In this document: positions 1 through 8,369 of the stretch, piece after piece
Position numbering within the stretch: position 1 is the first letter of the stretch
How the letters are laid out: each line of letters opens with the position of its first letter
Source of the DNA: Gammaproteobacteria bacterium
Lineage (GTDB): Bacteria > Pseudomonadota > Gammaproteobacteria > Burkholderiales > Burkholderiaceae_C
DNA: 64,000 nucleotides
NCBI GenBank assembly: GCA_018828125.1
Contig: JAHJWB010000015.1
Span: 62,001 to 126,000, forward strand
Reading direction: 5' to 3'
Notes under the pieces: generated by a model
What the model was told of the DNA's origin: nothing
The model's database searches: none
The model's input: only the letters and a program-made list of their open reading frames with translations
Translations under genes and position numbers: made by a program

Positions 1-831
1 GCCATGATGGAAGCGGTGCAGCCGTTTGTGGACACCGCCATTTCCAAGACGGTGAACATTCCGGCCGACTACCCCTACGAGGACTTCAAGGACCTGTACC
101 TGCAGGCCTGGCGCGCCAAGCTCAAGGGTCTGGCCACGTACCGACCCAATGCCATCCTGGGGTCGGTGTTGGAGACGCATGCAGCGCCAGAGTCGGCGCC
201 TAGTGCATCGCCAGTGGCGTCACCAACTGCGCAACCGGTGGATCCCATGCGCACCGTCATCGAAAGCCGCCCGCAAGGCGGCCTCTCCGCCGTGGCCGAA
301 AAGCTCGAATATTGGACCCAGGAGGGGCACAAGACGCTGTACCTCATCGTGTCGTTCCTGCCCGTGCCCACCGGGGTTGGCAACCGAACCGTGGATCGCG
401 CGATTGAGTTTTTCATGCCCGTGGGCCAGAGCGGCGAGTCGCAGCAATGGATCACCTCCAGCATGCGCATGCTGTCGCTGGCGGCGCGTGGCGGCTTTCT
501 GGAGCGGGCTTTGAGTGACATGCGCAAGGTGGCCTGGGACCGTGGCCCCGTGCGTTTGGGGCATCACCGCAAGGAAGATGGCACGCTGGTGCCCATGTGG
601 CATGACTCCGAGGTGGCGGCGATGGCCTATGCCATCCAGAACATCCTGGCGCGCCGCGTGGCCGACCCGGTGCAGCAGCAGTTGCCGCTGGACGAACCCA
701 CGCCGCCGCCACTGGCCGTACCGCAGGCCATGGCGGGCACGAAGTGCAGCGAATGTGGCGCCCACGCAGTGATCCGCAAGGACGGTTGTGACTACTGCAC
801 GCAGTGTGGGCACTTGGGCACTTGCGGCTGA
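1..831 (+). CDS. nrdJ: Adenosylcobalamin-dependent ribonucleotide reductase (class II), C-terminal part
   Basis: This is the last 276 codons of a gene that begins before the window: codon 1 is open and in frame with the ATG at 4. It reduces ribonucleotides to deoxyribonucleotides in the cytosol using adenosylcobalamin. The N-terminal part seen here holds the segment PYEDFKDLYLQAWRAKLKGL, followed by a low-complexity Ala/Pro/Ser linker (about residues 60-80) and a TSCPD-type domain (about 90-230). The tail carries two CxxC pairs (CSEC, CDYC) and a closing CTQCGHLGTCG, the zinc-ribbon and redox-cysteine tail of long class II enzymes. The barrel with the catalytic cysteine lies outside the window. 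Family assignment rests on the C-terminal architecture and is strong. Confidence 0.9.
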   Translation, partial: AMMEAVQPFVDTAISKTVNIPADYPYEDFKDLYLQAWRAKLKGLATYRPNAILGSVLETHAAPESAPSASPVASPTAQPVDPMRTVIESRPQGGLSAVAEKLEYWTQEGHKTLYLIVSFLPVPTGVGNRTVDRAIEFFMPVGQSGESQQWITSSMRMLSLAARGGFLERALSDMRKVAWDRGPVRLGHHRKEDGTLVPMWHDSEVAAMAYAIQNILARRVADPVQQQLPLDEPTPPPLAVPQAMAGTKCSECGAHAVIRKDGCDYCTQCGHLGTCG

Positions 832-897
832 CCTCCTGCGTGCCTGCCCTCGCCCGTTGCAGCCAGCACAGCGTATCGATTCAAGGAGTCCAATGCC

Positions 898-1068
898 ATG
901 TCCGTGACCCCCTGGCCCCGAAAGATCCGCGCCGTGGGCAATACTGCTCAGGCTGGGTCAGGGCGTTCGGCGGCGCCGTCGGAGCGCAGCACTCGGACGA
1001 GCTGGCCAACATGGCATCCACGCTCATCGAGTTGCACCAGACTTCAACCCATCAATCCTGTCTGCTGA
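898..1068 (+). CDS. Possible 56-residue orphan ORF after nrdJ
   Basis: An ATG at 898 follows an AGGAG at 883-887 by ten bases and opens a 56-codon frame ending with TGA at 1066. The peptide starts MSVTPWPRKIRAVGN and becomes Ser/Arg/Thr rich, as expected from reading GC-rich DNA in a non-coding frame. An alternative frame across 950-1070 reads DELANMASTLIELHQ, which looks more protein-like, so this may be a decayed or frameshifted small gene. I do not recognise either product. The Shine-Dalgarno match is the only positive evidence. Confidence 0.2.
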   Translation: MSVTPWPRKIRAVGNTAQAGSGRSAAPSERSTRTSWPTWHPRSSSCTRLQPINPVC

Positions 1069-1112
1069 ACTGACCATCGGCTCATCGGTCGCGCCACTTC
1101 CGTACTGCTCCC

Positions 1113-1736
1113 ATGCCCGCATCCATATCCCCAGCCGCCCGCCACCTTCCCGGCTTCAGCGCGCCCGCTGCCGGGTTTGACGACCCCTTCGCCATGCTGC
1201 AAGCGTGCCATGAGCGGGTGCTGCGCACCCTGGCCCTGCTCGCCCGCTTGCGCGCGCATGTGCTGCTGCATGGCGCCGATGACAACGCCCGCCAGGCCGC
1301 GCGCGATGTGCTGCGGTATTTCGATATCGCCGCGCCGCTGCACCACCTGGACGAAGAGCTGCACGTGTTTCCGCCGCTGATGACCGGTGCGTCTGCCGAG
1401 GTGCAGGCGCTGGTGCAGCGTTTGCGCACCGACCATGCCCATATGACGTCCGACTGGGCTGCCGCGCGGCGTCCACTGCAGGCATTGGTGGACCGGGTGC
1501 CGGACCGAGATGGGGGCGATGCGGGAGATGCATCGGCGGCTGGCGATGGCGGCGGCCCCCATCCTCCCGTTTTCAGCGTGGGCGACAACGCCGCGCTGGA
1601 CCGCTTTGCCACCCGCTACGCCGACCACATAGAGGCCGAAGAGGGCATTGCCTACCCCGCTTCCCTGCAGTTGCTGCCGCCCGAAAGCCTGCCCGCCATG
1701 GGGCGTGAGATGGCGGCACGGCGGGGTGCAGCTTAA
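1113..1736 (+). CDS. Hemerythrin HHE-domain protein
   Basis: A 207-residue soluble protein with a hemerythrin-like four-helix fold that should bind a di-iron centre and sense or buffer O2, NO or iron. Candidate ligands are spaced as in HHE proteins: H33 in ACHERV, H77/H78 with E82 and H84 in HHLDEELHVF, H108/H110 in TDHAH, and H172 with E175-E177 in DHIEAEEG. A Gly/Asp/Ala-rich insert at about residues 133-150 separates the third and fourth helices. It stands alone between nrdJ and an AbrB-type gene, and no regulator is visible. The specific physiological role is unknown. Confidence 0.8.
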   Translation: MPASISPAARHLPGFSAPAAGFDDPFAMLQACHERVLRTLALLARLRAHVLLHGADDNARQAARDVLRYFDIAAPLHHLDEELHVFPPLMTGASAEVQALVQRLRTDHAHMTSDWAAARRPLQALVDRVPDRDGGDAGDASAAGDGGGPHPPVFSVGDNAALDRFATRYADHIEAEEGIAYPASLQLLPPESLPAMGREMAARRGAA

Positions 1737-2056
1737 AGTGCTATCAATAGTGAAGCTGTTATCACTTGATAGGCAAGCGCTAGAGGCCAATTTAACTCAT
1801 ATTTTTGAAGTCTCTGCTGGCATCACACCTGTGATGCCGCGGGTGCGGTGAAAGATGCGCCCCCTTCCGGTTGGTGGCTGCCGCCGCTTCCCTCTTGCGA
1901 TGCCAGCCATGCCGCCTGGGCAGTACCCGGTAACCGCCGCGGCCGGGCAGGGGCGCGATACTGGGCGGCCTTCTCCTGCCGGTTTGACCGGGCTGGGCTG
2001 CACGCCAGTCTGTGCCCCATTCTCAGCAACCCCCTCGTGCCCTCCACCGCCCGCGC
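1737..2056. other. Intergenic stretch of 320 bases
   Basis: Apart from the repeat at 1741-1795 this stretch holds no convincing gene. A GTG at 2012 in frame with the next gene could extend it upstream, but neither start has a clear Shine-Dalgarno. I see no terminator with a T-run. Confidence 0.6.
1741..1795 (-). repeat. Dispersed palindromic repeat, family A copy 1
   Basis: Just downstream of the hemerythrin gene. Read on the minus strand it gives TTGGCCTCTAGCGCTTG followed by a degenerate right arm and ACAGCTTCACTATTGATAG, matching the family pattern (GGCC-TAGCGCTT-spacer-AAGCGCTA-CAGCTAT). The right palindrome arm is diverged. Confidence 0.75.
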
Positions 2057-3136
2057 ATGCGCCTGACTTTTGCCCTTCGCACCCTCGCCACCCTTGCACT
2101 GGCCTGGGCCGCCGCCGCAGCCTGCGTCGCGCTGAACACACCCTTGCCCTGGATGATCGGCCCCTTGCTGGCCACCTCCGTGGTGTCCATCCTGGGCGGG
2201 CCCACCGAAAGCTGGGGCCCGCTGCGCAACGCCGGGCAGTGGACCATTGGCGCGGCCCTGGGCCTGTACTTCACGCCGGAGGTGGTGGCGCTGGTCGGTG
2301 GCCTGTGGTGGGCCATTGCGCTGGGCATCGTGTGGGCGCTGGTGCTGGGCTGGCTGTTTGGCGCCTGGCTGTACCGGGTGCATGCGCCGCGCATGCACGG
2401 CGTGCCCGCCCCCATGCTGCGCGCCACCAGTTACTTTGCGGGTGCCATTGGCGCGGCGTCCGAGATGACGTTGCTGTCCGAGCGCGAGAACGCCCGTACC
2501 GACTTAGTGGCTGCCAGCCACAGCCTGCGCTTGCTCATCGTCACCGTGACGATTCCGTTTGCGCTGCAGTGGAGCGGACTGCACGGCCTTGACATCCTGC
2601 CGCCCACGCTGCGGGTGGTCGACTGGCCCGGGCTGGCGCTGATGGCGTTGCTCACCGGGGCCGGTGCATTGCTGATGGACCGCCTGGGTCGCGCCAACCC
2701 CTGGTTCATGGGTGCCATGCTGGTGTCGATGGGCATCACCATGGCCGGATACAGCCTGTCTGCCGTGCCGCAGTGGCTGGTGAATGCCGCTCAGCTGGTG
2801 ATCGGCGTGAGCCTGGGCGTGCGCTTTCGCAAAGAGTTCTTGCACACCGCGCCGCGCTGGCTCGCGTCGGTGGCTGTGGGCACGCTGGGGCTGATGGGAA
2901 TCTGCGCGCTCTTCGCCGCACTGCTGGCCTGGGCCACGGGCCTGCCCTGGGTCACGCTGCTGTTGGGCACATCACCCGGCGGCATCACCGAAATGGCCAT
3001 CACCGCTAAAGTGCTGCAGTTGGGAGTGCCGGTGGTTACGGCGTTTCAGGTGTGCCGTTTGATTGCGGTGCTGATGCTGGTGGACCCGTTGTACCGGTGG
3101 ATCTACCCGCCAACCGGGGGCTCGACAGAACTTTGA
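2057..3136 (+). CDS. AbrB-family integral membrane protein (PF05145 type)
   Basis: A polytopic inner-membrane protein of about 359 residues, with roughly ten hydrophobic helices arranged as an internally duplicated pair of halves (compare TPLPWMIGPLLA near the N-terminus with ANPWFMGAMLVSMG in the middle). This matches the AbrB/ammonia-monooxygenase-like family, whose members are putative transporters or regulators of no settled function. They are unrelated to the Bacillus AbrB repressor. The ATG at 2057 (MRLTFALRTL) puts a hydrophobic segment directly at the N-terminus. The longer GTG start at 2012 would add a polar 15-residue leader and is less likely. It is followed by repeat B and a convergent gene. 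Confidence 0.8.
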   Translation: MRLTFALRTLATLALAWAAAAACVALNTPLPWMIGPLLATSVVSILGGPTESWGPLRNAGQWTIGAALGLYFTPEVVALVGGLWWAIALGIVWALVLGWLFGAWLYRVHAPRMHGVPAPMLRATSYFAGAIGAASEMTLLSERENARTDLVAASHSLRLLIVTVTIPFALQWSGLHGLDILPPTLRVVDWPGLALMALLTGAGALLMDRLGRANPWFMGAMLVSMGITMAGYSLSAVPQWLVNAAQLVIGVSLGVRFRKEFLHTAPRWLASVAVGTLGLMGICALFAALLAWATGLPWVTLLLGTSPGGITEMAITAKVLQLGVPVVTAFQVCRLIAVLMLVDPLYRWIYPPTGGSTEL

Positions 3137-3177
3137 TCGGCTCGTGTTGCGCTTTATACAGGCGCGCCACCAACGCC

Positions 3178-3259
3178 AGCGCACCCGTGGAACCGGCTCT
3201 GCCGGGCCACCGGGTGCCGTCCCCCTGGGGGGAAGGCGCACAGCGCCTCAGGGGAGACT
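3178..3259 (+). repeat. Dispersed hairpin repeat, family B copy 1
   Basis: Between convergent genes. It contains GCACCCGTGGAACCGGCTC, then GCCACCGGGTGC, then a nested hairpin in which CCCCTG/CAGGGG encloses GGCGC/GCGCC. It is near-identical to 62332-62412 and, in reverse, partly to 7068-7117. The position between two 3-prime ends fits a structured terminator-like element. Confidence 0.7.
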
Positions 3260-3557
3260 AATGAACCACCACCGGGTTTTGCGCCAAGCCAGCGTACCGG
3301 TCCAGCGCGTCTTCCACTTCTTCCTGGGTGGGCGTGTCGCGCTGCCAGGCCAGGATCTGCTCCTGGAACATCTCGGCCCAAGAGCCGTCCAGATACACCT
3401 CTTTGCCGGACCGCTTGTCCACGATTTCAAAACCGTGGCGTGCCAGTTGGGGAATGGCGGGGGCGGTGTCGTTGAGCACCTGGGTACTCTTTTTCTCCAC
3501 GGCGTCGGGCAGCATGTGGACCACCACAAAGGATTCTGAGTCGTAGAGCATGTGCAT
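3258..3557 (-). CDS. DUF3567 family protein
   Basis: A 99-residue cytosolic protein that opens MHMLYDSESFVVVHM and continues with a central RHGFEIVDKRSGKEVYLDG segment and an acidic helical C-terminal part. This is the pattern of DUF3567, a small family common in Burkholderiales with no known function. The first ATG (3557) has an AGGGGA Shine-Dalgarno seven bases upstream, so it is preferred over the ATG two codons later. The stop codon overlaps the edge of repeat B. No partner gene is obvious. Confidence 0.85.
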   Translation of the reverse strand: MHMLYDSESFVVVHMLPDAVEKKSTQVLNDTAPAIPQLARHGFEIVDKRSGKEVYLDGSWAEMFQEQILAWQRDTPTQEEVEDALDRYAGLAQNPVVVH

Positions 3558-3852
3558 CGTGTTCCCCTGGTTGATTAGAAAGTCAGATGACAGCAGTCAC
3601 GCAGAGTTCAAGCCCCGGGGGTGGCTTGCGGTAAACCCCTGCAGCGGCGTGGCGCCCTGTCTTACCGGGCTGCCCTGCCGCACTTGCGCGCCTGCTGCGT
3701 TGCAGTATTTCATGAAAACCAAGGCGCGCCGGCCTCCGGGGGCTTTTTTGCCAGGGTGGCGCTCTGGCGCAACACCGAGACGGCATCAGAAATGCATCAG
3801 AGGGGCGGTAGTGACCCGGACAGCGGGGCGGCGCGTGGGGGGCTACGCTCTT

Positions 3853-5052
3853 TCAGGGGGCGCTGCTGCTGCGCAATTGCAGGTCTGCAAAGTCCCCATT
3901 GGCCTGCGTGAGCCGGATGCGCACCGGCAGATAGCCCAGGGCCGGGGCAACCCACAGCTCAGCCTTCTGGTCGTAGTCCTTGCGGGGCAGGCGCTGCAGC
4001 TTGAGGGTGGCAGTGGCGCCTGCGGGCAAATCCAGGGTTTCGGGGGCTTCCACATTAAACGTCCAACGGTCGGCGCTGCGGGCGCTCACCGTGGTCAGCG
4101 TGATCTGGGTGCCGGGGACAAAACGGCCCGGGTCGGCCGCCAGCAGCGCGCCCAGCTGGATGAACACGCTCAGCCGGTCTTGCGAGCCCGGGCCCATGGG
4201 GGCGTCCGGGGTGTTGGCGCTGAAGGTGACACGGCCTTTGGCGTAGTCGAAATGGGCGGCTTGTTCGCTGCGGGCGCGGTCCGAAAATCGCTCGGGCAAC
4301 AGTCCTTGGGCACTGATTTGACCCACGCTGCTTTGCGACCGCGAGCCCACCAAAAACGCGCTGACCTCCTGCCGTGCCTGATAACGGCTGCCATCGTGCT
4401 GCCACAGCAGCTCCGCCCGGGCGCTGTACGCAAATTTCTTGGCCTGCCCGCTCACCTCAAAAATCAGCCGGGTGGGGGGCGGCAGGCGCACTGGCGGTGG
4501 GGCTGTGCTGGGCGCATGGCCGGTGCCGGCAGGCCCCGGCGGGCTAATGTCGACGCCTGCGACGGGCTCAGAGTTGGGGGGCGGTGAGGCCGACGCCACC
4601 TGCACAGGGGCCGACGCTGCGGGTTCTGCTGGCGTGGCGGACGCTTCTGCGGCGGCGGTCGGTTCCTCTGGCGGCACCAACGTTTCCGCCGGAGCTGCCA
4701 TCGCCACATCGGTCAGTCCCTCCGCGCCCGGGTCCGGGGCGTCGTTCACCGCGGGCACGGTTGCAGGTGCCGTGTCCTCCACGGGCGCAGCGGGGCGCGC
4801 AGGCCGGGCTGGGGGCTTGGGGCGCTGGGGTGGCCTGGGGGGCGCTGCCGACCGTGGTGCCGCGGGCACGGCGGGGGCTGTAGCGGCGGGTGGGGGTGGT
4901 GGCGGGGGCGCCGGTGCTGCAATGCTGCGGGTGCTGAATACGCGCCCGCCAGGCTGCACCGGGCTGTCCCAGGCCAGGGGCACTCCGCTCAGTACCAGCC
5001 AGTGCAGGGCCAGCACCAGCGCGGTGATAAGAGCAAGCGCGCGCCGTGGCAT
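3853..5052 (-). CDS. DUF3108 protein with TonB-like proline-rich region
   Basis: 399 residues. Residues about 5-28 form an uncleaved membrane anchor or signal sequence (ALALITALVLALHWLVLSGV). Residues about 48-195 are a low-complexity Pro/Ala/Glu region resembling the periplasm-spanning arm of TonB. Residues about 200-395 form the DUF3108 domain, rich in beta-strand segments such as LIFEVSGQAKKFAYSARAEL. The family is periplasmic and uncharacterised. It lies 15 bases downstream of the IclR gene on the same strand, so the two may be co-transcribed. The repetitive arm makes the exact linker length unreliable. Confidence 0.8.
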   Translation of the reverse strand: MPRRALALITALVLALHWLVLSGVPLAWDSPVQPGGRVFSTRSIAAPAPPPPPPPAATAPAVPAAPRSAAPPRPPQRPKPPARPARPAAPVEDTAPATVPAVNDAPDPGAEGLTDVAMAAPAETLVPPEEPTAAAEASATPAEPAASAPVQVASASPPPNSEPVAGVDISPPGPAGTGHAPSTAPPPVRLPPPTRLIFEVSGQAKKFAYSARAELLWQHDGSRYQARQEVSAFLVGSRSQSSVGQISAQGLLPERFSDRARSEQAAHFDYAKGRVTFSANTPDAPMGPGSQDRLSVFIQLGALLAADPGRFVPGTQITLTTVSARSADRWTFNVEAPETLDLPAGATATLKLQRLPRKDYDQKAELWVAPALGYLPVRIRLTQANGDFADLQLRSSSAP

Positions 5053-5067
5053 CAGCCGTCCGCAGGA

Positions 5068-5850
5068 TCAGGCGCTGCCCGCGCCCAGGTCGCGCGACAG
5101 CTGGGCAGCGGCTGCGCGCAAGGGTGCGTCGATGGCGCCGCCCCACTCAGGGTCGAAGGTGGCGATGGAGCCCAGCGTCGTGATGCCCAGCTCCAGATGG
5201 CCGTCCGAATCAAACACCGGCGCGCAGAACGCCACGATGCCCGGCAGCAGCGTGTCGACCACCCGCGCCACACCGCGCTCGCGCACTTCGGCCAGCAGCG
5301 CATTCACCTCGGCCATGGTGGACGGCAGGTCGGTGCGCCGCATCTTCACGGCGCGGGCCAGTTCGTCTTTGATGAGCGGCGCCACCACGTCGGGCGCCAT
5401 GTGCGCCGCAAAGCAGCGGCCGGTGGCGGACGACAGCAGCGGCATCACGTCGCCCAGGCGCAGGTTGGCGGTGACGGCCTGGGTGGATTCCTCCCAGTGC
5501 ACGATGGTGGGGCCGTGGTTGCCCCACACCGCCAGGGCCAGCGTGTGGCCAATGGCCTCCATCAGCTCGGGCATGCGCTCGCGTGCCAGGCGCACGGCGT
5601 CCAGTCGGGCCAGCGACGCCAGCCCCAGCTTGAGGGCGGCCGGACCCAGGTCGTAGCGGGCGTTGCGCGGGTCTTGCGTGACGAGGCCCAGGCGCTGAAA
5701 GCTCACCAGGTACCGGTGCGCCTTGGCCGCGCTCATGCCCGCCGAGGCGGCCACGTCCTTGAGCATCAGCGGCCCGCGCGAGCGTGTCAGCCCCTCCAGC
5801 AGGGCAAAACCCACCTCGACCGATTGAATTCCTGCACGTTCTTTGTCCAT
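5068..5850 (-). CDS. IclR-family transcriptional regulator
   Basis: 260 residues. A winged helix-turn-helix occupies about residues 8-70 (SVEVGFALLEGL, then LKDVAASAGMSAAKAHRYL), followed by an IclR effector-binding domain (about 80-250) with the usual ATGRCFAAHM and LPGIVAFCAPVFD segments. ATG 5850 is preferred to the GTG two codons upstream. It is divergent from the fumarylacetoacetase-family gene with 117 bases between starts, so it probably controls that gene and the Bug gene behind it. Known IclR ligands are often aromatic or small organic acids, but the ligand cannot be read from the sequence. Confidence 0.88.
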   Translation of the reverse strand: MDKERAGIQSVEVGFALLEGLTRSRGPLMLKDVAASAGMSAAKAHRYLVSFQRLGLVTQDPRNARYDLGPAALKLGLASLARLDAVRLARERMPELMEAIGHTLALAVWGNHGPTIVHWEESTQAVTANLRLGDVMPLLSSATGRCFAAHMAPDVVAPLIKDELARAVKMRRTDLPSTMAEVNALLAEVRERGVARVVDTLLPGIVAFCAPVFDSDGHLELGITTLGSIATFDPEWGGAIDAPLRAAAAQLSRDLGAGSA

Positions 5851-5967
5851 GTGCACTAAAATTTGGGAGTTTTGTTTAGTTAAATCAATTTACCAAAGCG
5901 TAATTAGCGCTACGGCGGCCTCTTCAAGCTGCCCATTTCAACCACCTGAGACAAAGGTCCTGCCACC

Positions 5968-6975
5968 ATGAAACTCGCCACCTACAAAGACGGCTCGCGC
6001 GACGGCCAACTGGTTGTCGTCTCCCGCGATCTGGGCACAGCCCATTATGCGACCGGCATCGCCAGCAAGCTCCAGCAGGCGCTGGACGATTGGGGCTTCC
6101 TGTCGCCCCAGCTGCAGGACCTGTACGACCAGCTCAACAGCGGCCGCGCGCGCCACGCCTTCCCCTTCGACCCCGCCCAGTGCATGGCCCCGCTTCCCCG
6201 TGCGTACCAGTGGGCCGACGGCTCGGCGTACATCAACCACGTCGAACTGGTGCGAAAAGCGCGCAACTCCGAAGTGCCTGAGAGCTTCTACACCGACCCC
6301 TTGATGTACCAGGGCGGCAGCGACGACTTCATCGGCCCCTGCGACGACGTGGTGGTGCCCAGCGAAGCCATGGGCATCGACTTTGAGGCCGAAATTGCCG
6401 TCGTCACCGGCGACGTGAAGATGGGCACCAACGCCGACCAGGCGCTGGACGGCATCCGCCTGGTCATGATTGCCAACGACGTGAGCCTGCGCAACCTGAT
6501 CCCCGCCGAGCTGGCCAAGGGCTTTGGCTTCTTCCAGGCCAAGCCCGCCACCGCCTTCGGCCCCGTGGCCGTGACGCTGGACGAGCTGGGCGACGCCTGG
6601 GACCACGGCCGCGTCAACCTCACCGTGCAATCCACCTGGAACGGCCGCAAGGTCGGCATGTGCGACGCCGGCCCCGAAATGACCTTCCACTTCGGCCAGC
6701 TGATTGCCCATGTGGCCAAGACGCGCAACTTGCGCGCCGGCTCCATCATCGGCAGCGGCACCGTCAGCAACAAGGGCGTGACCGACGCCAACGGCCGCAC
6801 CGAATGGCCCAAGGGCTACAGCTGCATCGCCGAAAAGCGCTGCATCGAAACCATCCAGGACGGCAAGCCCAGCACGGACTTCATGAAGTTTGGCGACACC
6901 ATCCGCATCGAAGTCAAGGGCAAGGACGGCGCGAGCATCTTTGGTGCCATTGACCAAGCCATTGCAGCCCCCTGA
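5968..6975 (+). CDS. Fumarylacetoacetate hydrolase-family protein
   Basis: 335 residues with an N-terminal cap of about 100 residues and a C-terminal FAH fold (about 115-330). The metal-site acid motif is IDFEAEIAVVTGD, and later blocks include RLVMIANDVSLRN, GFGFFQAKPATAFGP and SIIGSGTVSNKG. The enzyme should be a cytosolic divalent-metal-dependent C-C hydrolase or decarboxylase of a dioxo-acid, as in the last steps of tyrosine or aromatic ring cleavage. Its two-domain length suits true fumarylacetoacetase-like enzymes better than the short HpcE type. The divergent IclR and downstream solute-binding protein suggest an inducible organic-acid pathway. The exact substrate is unknown. Confidence 0.85.
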   Translation: MKLATYKDGSRDGQLVVVSRDLGTAHYATGIASKLQQALDDWGFLSPQLQDLYDQLNSGRARHAFPFDPAQCMAPLPRAYQWADGSAYINHVELVRKARNSEVPESFYTDPLMYQGGSDDFIGPCDDVVVPSEAMGIDFEAEIAVVTGDVKMGTNADQALDGIRLVMIANDVSLRNLIPAELAKGFGFFQAKPATAFGPVAVTLDELGDAWDHGRVNLTVQSTWNGRKVGMCDAGPEMTFHFGQLIAHVAKTRNLRAGSIIGSGTVSNKGVTDANGRTEWPKGYSCIAEKRCIETIQDGKPSTDFMKFGDTIRIEVKGKDGASIFGAIDQAIAAP

Positions 6976-7067
6976 GCCGCCTTCGGCGTCCTGGTGCTGC
7001 CGCCAGAGGCTGCAGCTCTTCGGTGCCGTCCAAGCCTGCGCAGGCAGGCCTGGAGCCGCGGCCCTCA

Positions 7068-7117
7068 GCCCCTCAGGGGGACGCCACCCGTGGCTCGGTA
7101 GAGCCAGTTCCACGGTG
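7068..7117 (-). repeat. Dispersed repeat, family B copy 2 (inverted, partial)
   Basis: Read on the minus strand it gives CCACCGTGGAACTGGCTC, a short variable part, then GTCCCCCTGAGGGG, matching the copies at 3178 and 62332. It lies directly before repeat A copy 2, between the FAH-family gene and the Bug gene. Confidence 0.6.
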
Positions 7118-7184
7118 GTTCTGGCCTGAGAGTGCGCCGGTTTCAAACGGAGTGCTCTTCAGCAGCTGAGGACAGAAAATACAA

Positions 7185-7240
7185 GCAAAAACAGGCTCTA
7201 GCGCTTATTGGATAAGCGGTAGCAGCTATTAATTCAGTAG
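7185..7240 (+). repeat. Dispersed palindromic repeat, family A copy 2
   Basis: Contains GGCTCTAGCGCTTATTGGATAAGCGGTAGCAGCTATTAATTC in pieces: left arm TAGCGCTT, spacer ATTGGAT, right arm AAGCGGTA, then CAGCTATT. It sits about 20 bases before the ATG of the Bug gene and may shape its leader. Confidence 0.85.
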
Positions 7241-7261
7241 TTACCCATAGGAGACAACCCC

Positions 7262-8245
7262 ATGCAACGCAGAACCCTCTTGTCCGCCCTGGCCGCCGCA
7301 GGCGCCACCACTGCCGCCCCCTGGGCCTTCGCTCAATCGGCCTCCCCCTGGCCAGACCAGCCCCTGCGCTGGGTCGTTCCGTACCCCGCTGGCGGCGGCA
7401 CCGACGTATTGGCGCGCACCGTGGCCGAGGCCATGCGCCAGACGCTGGGGCAGCAGATCATTGTGGACAACCGCCCCGGCGCAGCCACCAACATCGGCGG
7501 CCAGGCCGTGACCACCTCCAAGCCCGACGGCAACACCTTCATGTCCGCCGACAACGCCATCCTGGCCTTCAACGAGCACCTGTTCACCAAGCTGCCGTTC
7601 AATCCCGAAAAGGACTTCACCTACGTGGGCGGCATCAGCCGCTTCCCGCTCGCGCTGGTGGTGCACCCATCGTTCGAAGCCAAGACGGTGAAGGAATTCC
7701 TGGCCTACGCCCGCGCCAACCCCGGCAAGCTCAACTACGCCTCGCCCGGCAACGGCTCGCCCCACCACCTGGCGATGGAGATGTTCAAGAACCGCACCAA
7801 CACCTTCCTCACGCACATCCCCTATCGCGGCGCAGCGCCTGCGCTGCAAGACGTGATGGGCGGGCAGGTGCCCTGCATGTTCCTGGATCTGGCGGCCGGC
7901 CTGCCCGTAATCCAGTCCGGCAAAGTCCGCGCGCTGGCCATCGGCTCGGCCATGCGCGTGGCCGCACTGCCCGACGTGCCCACGCTGGCCGAGGCCGGTG
8001 TGCCCAACACCGAGGTCTACGCGTTCCAGGGCATCCTGGCCCCCGCCGGTTTGCCAGCCGCCATCACGGCGCGGCTGAACGGCGACCTGAACAAGGCGCT
8101 GATCAACCCCGCCGTGGTCAAGCGCATGACCGACTTCGGCATGGAGCCATTGCCCGGCACGCCCGAGCAGTTCCGTGCCATGGCGCGGGCAGAGTCCAAG
8201 CGCTGGGGAGAGATCATCAAGGCGGCAGGGGTGAAGCTGGATTGA
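7262..8245 (+). CDS. Bug-family tripartite tricarboxylate transporter binding protein
   Basis: 327 residues: a signal peptide with an RR pair (MQRRTLLSALAAAGATTA, cleavage near residue 24), then a mature periplasmic binding protein. Family marks are LRWVVPYPAGGGTDVLART near the mature N-terminus, IVDNRPGAATNIGGQAV, and LNYASPGNGSPHHLAMEMFK. Bug proteins bind small carboxylates in the periplasm. Most are orphans, as here, with no TctA/TctB membrane genes nearby. The gene follows the FAH-family gene on the same strand with a 286-base gap occupied by two repeats, so a shared transcript is possible but not certain. Confidence 0.92.
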   Translation: MQRRTLLSALAAAGATTAAPWAFAQSASPWPDQPLRWVVPYPAGGGTDVLARTVAEAMRQTLGQQIIVDNRPGAATNIGGQAVTTSKPDGNTFMSADNAILAFNEHLFTKLPFNPEKDFTYVGGISRFPLALVVHPSFEAKTVKEFLAYARANPGKLNYASPGNGSPHHLAMEMFKNRTNTFLTHIPYRGAAPALQDVMGGQVPCMFLDLAAGLPVIQSGKVRALAIGSAMRVAALPDVPTLAEAGVPNTEVYAFQGILAPAGLPAAITARLNGDLNKALINPAVVKRMTDFGMEPLPGTPEQFRAMARAESKRWGEIIKAAGVKLD

Positions 8246-8369
8246 TGCTCGCGGCCATCTGACGAACGACGCAGGCTTCGGCCCTGCTGTGCTGGGCCGG
8301 TGTCACTTCATCCTGAGCCTGCCCGGACGTCGTCACAGGTCTCCAGCGCACTCCCTGCGAGGCGCAGTC

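Noticed and set aside
2057-3136. AbrB annotation as a DNA-binding transition-state regulator
   Set aside because: The protein is polytopic and membrane-bound throughout. The shared name is historical and does not imply DNA binding.
4439-5656. A 405-codon plus-strand frame over DUF3108 and IclR
   Set aside because: Low-complexity Gly/Ala/Ser translation opposite two well-supported genes.
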